From Candidatus Hydrogenedentota bacterium (GTDB lineage Bacteria > Hydrogenedentota > Hydrogenedentia > Hydrogenedentiales > CAITNO01): a stretch of DNA of 8,114 nucleotides. This document shows, piece by piece, positions 6,001 to 8,114 of the stretch. The DNA lies in NCBI GenBank assembly GCA_903922535.1, contig CAIXUF010000845.1, forward strand, positions 1 to 8,114. The letters run 5' to 3'. The stretch's first letter is position 1, and every line of letters starts with the position of its first letter. A model generated the notes under the pieces. The model ran no database searches and was not told the origin of the DNA. It worked only from the letters and a program-made list of their open reading frames with translations. The position numbers were made by a program, and so were the translations under genes.

Positions 6001-8114
6001 AAATAGGCAACTACGCTTCGTCTTCGACGCCGTCGGTAACCTATTCCTGCATCCAAGGCGGATACACGGGCACCGGAAACATCAGTGCGGACCCGCTGTT
6101 TGTTGATGCCAACGGTGCCTGTCCGCAACTTCAGGCGGGTTCCCCTTGCATTGACACGGGTACGGCGGCGGGCGCGCCCGCCGTGGATATCCGCGGGGTG
6201 GCGCGGCCGCAGGGCGCGGGGGTGGACATGGGCGCCTACGAGGGGGCCGTTGTGCCCGGGGACATTGTCACGCTCACAGTGCAGGTGTCCCCGGAGGGCT
6301 ACGGCACCACCAATCCGTCCGAAGGGGTGCATCCTTTCGTCCGCGGTGATACCGTCCCGTTGATTGCCACGGCATCCACCGGCCGGCAGTTTGCCGGCTG
6401 GAGCGGCGACATTTCCGGTACGGCCCCGAGTTCCAGCATCGTTGTGGACGGAAACAGGGCGGTTACGGCGAACTTCTCGACCCAATCTTACATGCTGACG
6501 TACACGGCGGGGGACCACGGGATGATTAACGGCGATTCGCCGCAGACGGTGCCGTACCAGGGCAGCGGCACGACCGTCGAGGCGGTGGCCGATCCCGGCT
6601 GCCGTTTCGTGCTATGGAGTGACGGCTCGACGCAGAACCCGCGCACGGATGTGAATGTGGGGGGCAACATCACGGTCACGGCATATTTCAACATTGTTCA
6701 CACGCTGACCTATGCCGGGGGCGAACACGGCAGCATTTCTGGAGTCACGGCGCAGACGGTGGACGATGGCGGGAACGGCACGTCGGTGTTTGCCGTGCCA
6801 GACATAGGTAGCCATTTTGTCCAGTGGAGCGACGGCGTGACCACCGCGGTTCGCCAAGACACTAGCGTAACGACGGACCTTTCCTTCACGGCGCAGTTTG
6901 CCGAAGGGGCCGTGTCCTATCGTGTTGATGCGCGGAACACCACGGGACCCTGGGACGGCACCACCTGGGCCACGGCGTTCCAGGACATCCAGTCTGCTGT
7001 TGATGCGGCTTCGGGGGCGGGCGGCGAAGTGTGGGTTGCCGCCGGCACCTACGTCGCCACCAGTGACCCCGTGGTGACGATGCAGCCCGGAGTAAGTCTC
7101 TACGGCGGGTTTACGGGTACGGAGACCACGGGCGACCACCGTGACTGGTTGGCCAATGTCGTTGTCATAGACGGCGAAAACACGCGTCGCTGCGTGGTGG
7201 GAGCGAATGCGGCCGCCTTGGACGGCTTTACCGTCACCCGGGGAGCCACTTCCAGTAACGGCGGCGGGATGTACAACGAATCATCTTCTTCACCCACGGT
7301 AATGAACTGTACCTTCACCGGCAACTCGGCCGACGCGGGTGGTGGGATGTACAACGACTCTTCTTCCCCGATGGTAACGAACTGCGCGTTCACCGGCAAC
7401 TCGGCCAGCGGCTCCTATGGCGATGGCGGCGGGATGTGCAATGTGTACTCTTCCCCGACGTTGACGAACTGCACGTTCACACGCAACTCGGCCAGTGGCT
7501 CGGGTTTCGGCGGTGGGATGTGCAATGTGCAATCTTCCTCGACGTTGACGAACTGCACGTTCACAGGCAACTCTGCCAGCGGCCAAATCGGCATGGGTGG
7601 CGGGATACTATACTTTTCTGGTTCGCTGACGTTGACGAACTGTATCCTTTGGGGTGATACCGCATCCGGCGGGCCGGAACTATCTGACTATGGCACCTAT
7701 GCGGGCGGCACACCTTCCCCGTTGCTTGTGACCTATTCCTGCATTCAGGGCGGATACGCGGGCGATGGGAACATCAGCGCGGACCCGATGTTTGTGGATG
7801 CCAGTGGGGGCAATCTGGAACTTAAAGCGGGTTCCCCGTGCATTGACACCGGCACTGCGGCAGGCGCGCCCGCCACGGACATTCGCGGAGTGGCCTGTCC
7901 CCAGGGTGCCGGTTTTGACATGGGCGCCTACGAGATGACGGTGACGGTGCCCGACACAACCCCGCCGGTGATCACCACCTGCGCGGCGAATCAAACGGTG
8001 CCGGCCGCCGCCTCCTGCCAGACACTTGTGCCCGACTTCACGGCGGGCGTTGTTGCAACGGACAACGTTGATCCCAACCCGATCAAGACGCAGTCCCCGG
8101 CGGCGGGCACCACC
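1..8114 (+). CDS. Internal fragment of a giant modular Pmp-like parallel beta-helix surface or secreted protein
   Basis: An uninterrupted reading frame runs from base 3 (preceded by the last two bases of a codon) to base 8114, 2704 codons without a stop and open at both ends. Third codon positions are overwhelmingly G or C throughout, and domain motifs continue in the same frame from end to end, so there is no frameshift. The protein contains four right-handed parallel beta-helix modules joined by InlB-type B-repeats, HYR and DUF5011-like Ig domains, plus one unique segment with a calcium-binding loop. Such proteins are exported and act at or outside the cell surface; the signal peptide and any anchor or autotransporter domain must lie outside the window. 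I see no catalytic motif; adhesion, surface coating or matrix function is inferred. A carbohydrate-binding or degrading role is the main alternative, since the same fold occurs in pectate lyases. Existence of the frame is near certain; function is not. Confidence 0.95.
3..1181 (+). other. Beta-helix module A (N-terminally cut by window), residues 1-393
   Basis: The module enters at 'AFTTIQAGIDAV', followed by 'EVWVAEGVY' (20-28), 'CDLYGGFAGVEE' (45-56), 'IDGG' and 'CLDGFIITGG'. Loosely spaced helix coils follow, marked by 'NCTIIGN', 'GCAFTGN', 'NCSFTNN', 'RCAFISN' and 'NCTFAGN'. It closes with 'NCIVWGN', 'SDIQGGY', 'NIDADPLFV', 'LQAGSPCVDTGT' and 'DMGAYEG' (387-393). This is the layout of secreted right-handed beta-helix proteins with a choice-of-anchor Q type end. 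Unlike modules C and D it has almost no GGG-rich coil starts. Cysteines 45, 78 and 86 near the entry are shared with module B; 45 and 86 are absent from C and D. About 18 residues of its expected start lie upstream of base 1. Confidence 0.85.
1197..1412 (+). other. Divergent InlB-type B-repeat, residues 399-470
   Basis: This linker domain reads 'DVVTLAVQVSPAGSATT', 'PSEGLHSFVRGETV', 'FAGWTGDIS' and 'DGDKTVTAN'. The Gly-Trp strand followed by 'TVTA' at the end is the hallmark of the small beta-grasp-like B-repeat family (Flg_new_2/divergent InlB B-repeat). It is one residue longer than its two relatives downstream. The usual aromatic residue after 'TVTAN' is replaced by 'TC', and the next beta-helix module starts about ten residues later, without the two extra B-repeats seen after modules B and C. 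Confidence 0.75.
1440..2666 (+). other. Beta-helix module B, residues 480-888
   Basis: This is the only complete copy of the A/B class. It starts with 'VRVDAANTSGVEDGLTWATAF' split over residues 480-500, then 'IQAGINAV', 'EVWVAGGVY', 'CDLYGGFAGVEE', 'IDGR' and 'CLDGFTITGG'. The coils carry 'NCTVIGN', 'GCAFTGN', 'NCSFTGN', 'RCAFASN', 'ENSLFSQQ' and 'NCTFAGN'. The closing part has 'NCIVWGN', 'CDIQGGY', 'VPLFVDE', 'EGSPCLDTGT' and 'DMGAYEG'. It matches module A residue for residue over most of its length with a shift of 495-498 residues. One small difference is 'DAVPLFVD' where the other modules have 'DADPLFV' or 'SADPxFVD', a lost Asp. The fold inference is strong; no active site can be recognised. 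Confidence 0.87.
1497..2894 (+). repeat. Large direct repeat, copy 2 (module B plus B-repeat)
   Basis: This is the second copy of the duplication starting at base 3. The most conserved blocks are around 1741-1830 and 1960-2160 (matching about 250-340 and 475-670). The clearest differences are at the entry (1540-1620 against 80-130, where the residues between 'VWVA.GVY' and 'CDLYGG' differ). After 'TVTAN' the copies part: copy 1 leads into module B, copy 2 into two further B-repeats. Confidence 0.88.
2679..2897 (+). other. Divergent InlB-type B-repeat (first type), residues 893-965
   Basis: The sequence 'GDIVTLVVQVFPAGSGTT' spans the start (shown here as its first 18 residues), followed by 'PSEGLHSFVRGETV', 'FAGWSGDFS' and 'DGNKTVTANF'. 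It aligns with the linker after module A and, without gaps, with the one after module C. It begins a three-domain cassette with the two B-repeats that follow. Confidence 0.75.
2910..3110 (+). other. InlB-type B-repeat (second type), residues 970-1036
   Basis: The domain runs 'YTLTYRAGAHGSISGDTPQ', then 'VEAVADPGCRFVQWSDGS', 'NPRTD' and 'GDITVTAYF'. The order 'LTY.AG..GSISG..PQ.V', then 'F.QWSDGSTQNPRTD', then 'ITVTAYF' is a common secreted bacterial B-repeat form. It is followed after three residues by a second copy. These small beta domains usually act as spacers in surface proteins. Confidence 0.8.
3120..3320 (+). other. InlB-type B-repeat (second type), residues 1040-1106
   Basis: This is a second copy of the preceding domain, the same 67 residues long: 'HTLNYAAGEHGTIDG', 'VDDGANGASVTAVADAGWHF', 'VQWSDG' and 'ISVTAEY'. 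The 'NPRTD' element is replaced by 'ATRQD'. It closes the cassette; the unique segment begins directly after it at 'AAGSVPPVIPG'. Confidence 0.8.
3321..4235 (+). other. Unique non-repeated segment ending in an EF-hand-like calcium loop, residues 1107-1411
   Basis: This is the only part of the window with no internal copy and no family I recognise. It opens with a Pro-rich linker ('SVPPVIPGVPHAPL'). A Gly/Pro/Ser-rich part with three cysteines between 1182 and 1211 follows ('DFCAAFDTASC', 'LFLC'). Then comes a part that looks helical: 'NGIPDGEFELGLLAAVLNN' (1232-1250), 'QVLSTFEANFNYFKVLI', and 'ESLAALDALLG'. The segment ends with 'DGDADGDGFTNRQEY' (1371-1385). In that motif Asp1373, Asp1375, Asp1377, Gly1378 and Glu1384 occupy positions 1, 3, 5, 6 and 12 of an EF-hand loop. 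Such single loops occur in dockerin-like and thrombospondin type 3-like repeats of secreted proteins, where calcium stiffens the chain. The helical part may be a small domain; its function is unknown to me. Confidence 0.6.
4236..4472 (+). other. HYR-like (hyalin repeat) domain, residues 1412-1490
   Basis: The pattern is 'VIIACAAGGTIQANASC', 'EALVPDLT', 'VTQSPAAGATVGRGD', 'VILTVTDELGHFATC' and 'LLTVADTTPPEITL' into the next domain. Cysteines 1417, 1429 and 1483, the 'QSPAAG' turn and the 'TVTD..G..A.C' end strand are typical of HYR domains, an Ig-like beta-sandwich found in extracellular proteins. It leads into two DUF5011-like domains, a frequent pairing. Confidence 0.8.
4473..4700 (+). other. 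DUF5011-like bacterial Ig domain 1, residues 1491-1566
   Basis: It starts at 'DTTPPEITLNGDPVLTVECG', followed by 'YTEPGATAKENCAAG', 'DPGVPGVYAVTYSMIDGAGN' and 'RMVTVA'. The order 'DTTPP.I.LNG', 'G..YTEPGA.A', 'PG.Y.VTY...D.AGN' is diagnostic for this Ig-like spacer domain. An unusual cysteine cluster lies in the middle: Cys1523 and the adjacent pair Cys1531-Cys1532 in 'MMCCG'. Confidence 0.82.
4701..4940 (+). other. DUF5011-like bacterial Ig domain 2, residues 1567-1646
   Basis: This is a second copy of the Ig-like spacer: 'DTTAPVITLNGLATVTVQYG', 'TYTELGADATDACAG', 'NPAVPGAYIVTYNVSDGNGN' and 'RTVTVMV'. It has the family's strand order and ends at a short Gly-rich hinge ('AGGGAS') before beta-helix module C. 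Confidence 0.82.
4959..6245 (+). other. Beta-helix module C with eight GGG/FxxN coils, residues 1653-2081
   Basis: The entry is 'YRVNAQNTAGPWDG', then 'SWATAFRDIQSAVDAAA', 'DVWVAAATY', 'SLYGGFAGTE', 'VIDGEN' and 'VLDGFTVTRGATF'. Residues 1775-1995 are eight coils starting 'GGGM(Y/F/C)N' or 'GGGIYN' and continuing 'SSPTLTNCTFTGNSA'. The closing part is 'NCILWGDTA', 'SCIQGGY', 'ISADPLFVDA', 'LQAGSPCIDTGT' and 'DMGAYEG'. The GGG plus FxxN pair corresponds to the GGA(I/L/V) and FxxN motifs of chlamydial polymorphic membrane proteins and of the Pmp-type repeat in many environmental bacteria. Each coil keeps one Cys in the same strand. The end matches choice-of-anchor Q type proteins. Confidence 0.88.
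5325..5987 (+). repeat. Tandem coding repeat array 1, eight Pmp-type units
   Basis: Eight in-frame units begin with GGG at residues 1775, 1802, 1827, 1853, 1886, 1911, 1937 and 1973. Spacing is 27, 25, 26, 33, 25, 26 and 36 residues, mostly 75-81 bp per unit. Units share long near-identical DNA stretches around the 'SSPTLTNC' and 'FTGNS' codons. Two units carry longer loops: a Gly-rich one ('WNGGFGGGY') before unit 5 and a Cys-containing one ('CSFCGNGSN') before unit 8. A half unit, 'GGGMSS' at 1768-1773, precedes the array. The last unit changes to 'NCILWGD' and caps the helix. Confidence 0.88.
6258..6476 (+). other. Divergent InlB-type B-repeat (first type), residues 2086-2158
   Basis: It reads 'GDIVTLTVQVSPEGYGTT', 'PSEGVHPFVRGDTV', 'FAGWSGDIS' and 'DGNRAVTANF', the same domain as residues 893-965 with no length difference. 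It opens the second copy of the three-domain cassette. Confidence 0.75.
6489..6689 (+). other. InlB-type B-repeat (second type), residues 2163-2229
   Basis: The domain runs 'YMLTYTAGDHGMINGDSPQ', 'VEAVADPGCRFVLWSDGS', 'QNPRTD' and 'NITVTAYF'. It matches residues 970-1036 position by position, including 'VEAVADPGCRFV'. Confidence 0.8.
6699..6899 (+). other. InlB-type B-repeat (second type), residues 2233-2299
   Basis: The domain runs 'HTLTYAGGEHGSISG', 'QTVDDGGNGTSVFAV', 'HFVQWSDG' and 'LSFTAQF'. It matches residues 1040-1106, including the change from 'NPRTD' to a 'xxRQD' form. Beta-helix module D follows six residues later. Confidence 0.8.
6918..7934 (+). other. Beta-helix module D with five GGG/FxxN coils, residues 2306-2644
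   Basis: It repeats the plan of module C: 'YRVDARNTTGPWDG', 'TWATAFQDIQSAVDAAS', 'EVWVAAGTY', 'SLYGGFTGTE', 'VIDGEN' and 'ALDGFTVTRGATS'. Five coils follow (2420-2554), then 'NCILWGDTA', 'SCIQGGY', 'ISADPMFVDA', 'LKAGSPCIDTGT' and 'DMGAYE'. It is shorter than C because it has three fewer coils. After 'DMGAYE' it goes straight into an HYR domain, whereas A, B and C go into a B-repeat. Confidence 0.88.
7260..7664 (+). repeat. Tandem coding repeat array 2, five Pmp-type units
   Basis: Five in-frame units begin with GGG at residues 2420, 2446, 2475, 2503 and 2532, spaced 26, 29, 28 and 29 residues (78-87 bp). The core 'SSPTLTNCTFTGNSAS' is shared with array 1, including nearly the same codons. 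All five units keep the strand Cys (2436, 2461, 2490, 2518, 2547), and two carry an extra Cys in 'GGGMCNV'. The last unit is degenerate ('GGGILYFSGS') and forms the 'CILWGD' cap. Confidence 0.88.
7953..8114 (+). other. Start of a second HYR-like domain, cut by window end, residues 2651-2704
   Basis: The sequence begins 'DTTPPVITTCAANQTVP', then 'AAASCQTLVPDFTAGVVATD' and 'TQSPAAGTT' at the last codon. Up to the cut it follows the HYR pattern more closely than the domain at 1412-1490. The missing half should supply a 'TVTD..GN.A.C' strand. Confidence 0.82.

Larger units (their letters stand above)
6258..6899 (+). repeat. Three-domain B-repeat cassette, copy 2
   Basis: Residues 2086-2299 are collinear with 893-1106. 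DNA similarity is clear ('gaggcggtggccgatcc' against 'gaggccgtggccgatcc') but lower than between modules A and B, so this copying event looks older or less homogenised. Confidence 0.85.

Noticed and set aside
5679..6518. Antisense open frame of 279 codons
   Set aside because: It crosses the end of module C and a B-repeat, both clear domains on the sense strand, and its own product is low-complexity and basic with no recognisable fold.
5325..7664. Repeat arrays considered as CRISPR or other non-coding tandem repeats
   Set aside because: Units are contiguous multiples of three, vary in length by whole codons, have no unique spacers, and encode the same coil motif in frame.
3..8114. Polysaccharide lyase or other enzyme
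   Set aside because: The parallel beta-helix fold is shared with pectate lyases, but I see no conserved acidic or basic catalytic cluster repeated in the modules, and the ends match non-catalytic choice-of-anchor type proteins.

Overview
The window lies wholly inside one gene. Reading the + strand in the frame whose first full codon starts at base 3, every codon to base 8114 is sense: 2704 codons with no stop. Neither the true start nor the true stop is in the window, so a search for ATG-to-stop ORFs does not find this frame. All shorter open frames, including antisense ones up to 356 codons, are shadows of it. I see no intergenic space, promoter, ribosome binding site, terminator, RNA gene, transposon or CRISPR array. 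Below, residue r means the codon starting at base 3r.

The protein is a giant modular extracytoplasmic protein. The order is: (1) parallel beta-helix module A, entered about 18 residues after its expected start (residues 1-393), then a divergent InlB-type B-repeat (399-470); (2) beta-helix module B (480-888), a tandem duplicate of A, then one B-repeat of the same type (893-965) and two of a second type (970-1036, 1040-1106); (3) a unique segment of about 300 residues ending in an EF-hand-like calcium loop (1107-1411); (4) a hyalin-repeat (HYR)-like domain (1412-1490) and two DUF5011-like Ig domains (1491-1566, 1567-1646); (5) beta-helix module C (1653-2081) with eight tandem GGG/FxxN coils, then the same three-B-repeat cassette (2086-2299); (6) beta-helix module D (2306-2644) with five such coils; (7) the start of a second HYR domain, cut by the window end.

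Each beta-helix module has the same plan: an entry of the type 'RVDAxNT..WATAF..IQ.A.DA', a 'VWVA.G.Y' strand, 'LYGGFAG.E', 'IDG', 'LDGF', then coils, then a closing 'CI.WG(N/D)T' coil, 'DIQGGY/CIQGGY', 'ADP.FVD', 'AGSPC.DTGT' and 'DMGAYE'. The closing part matches what I know as the choice-of-anchor Q ending of secreted right-handed beta-helix proteins. The GGG and FxxN pairs match the polymorphic outer-membrane-protein (Pmp) repeat. No catalytic signature is visible, so an adhesive or structural surface role is the best inference.

The organism cannot be fixed from one gene fragment. High GC (around 60-65% by eye), strong G/C third-position bias and this combination of Pmp-like helices, choice-of-anchor-type ends, HYR/DUF5011 domains and 'DxDxDG' loops resemble giant secreted proteins of PVC-group bacteria (Lentisphaerae, Verrucomicrobia, Planctomycetes) or Candidatus Hydrogenedentes. 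This is inference. The most interesting feature is the way the gene is built: a 1.4 kb tandem duplication, a 642 bp cassette copied without any length change, a 1.6 kb block sitting at a module junction, and two arrays of short repeats that differ in copy number.
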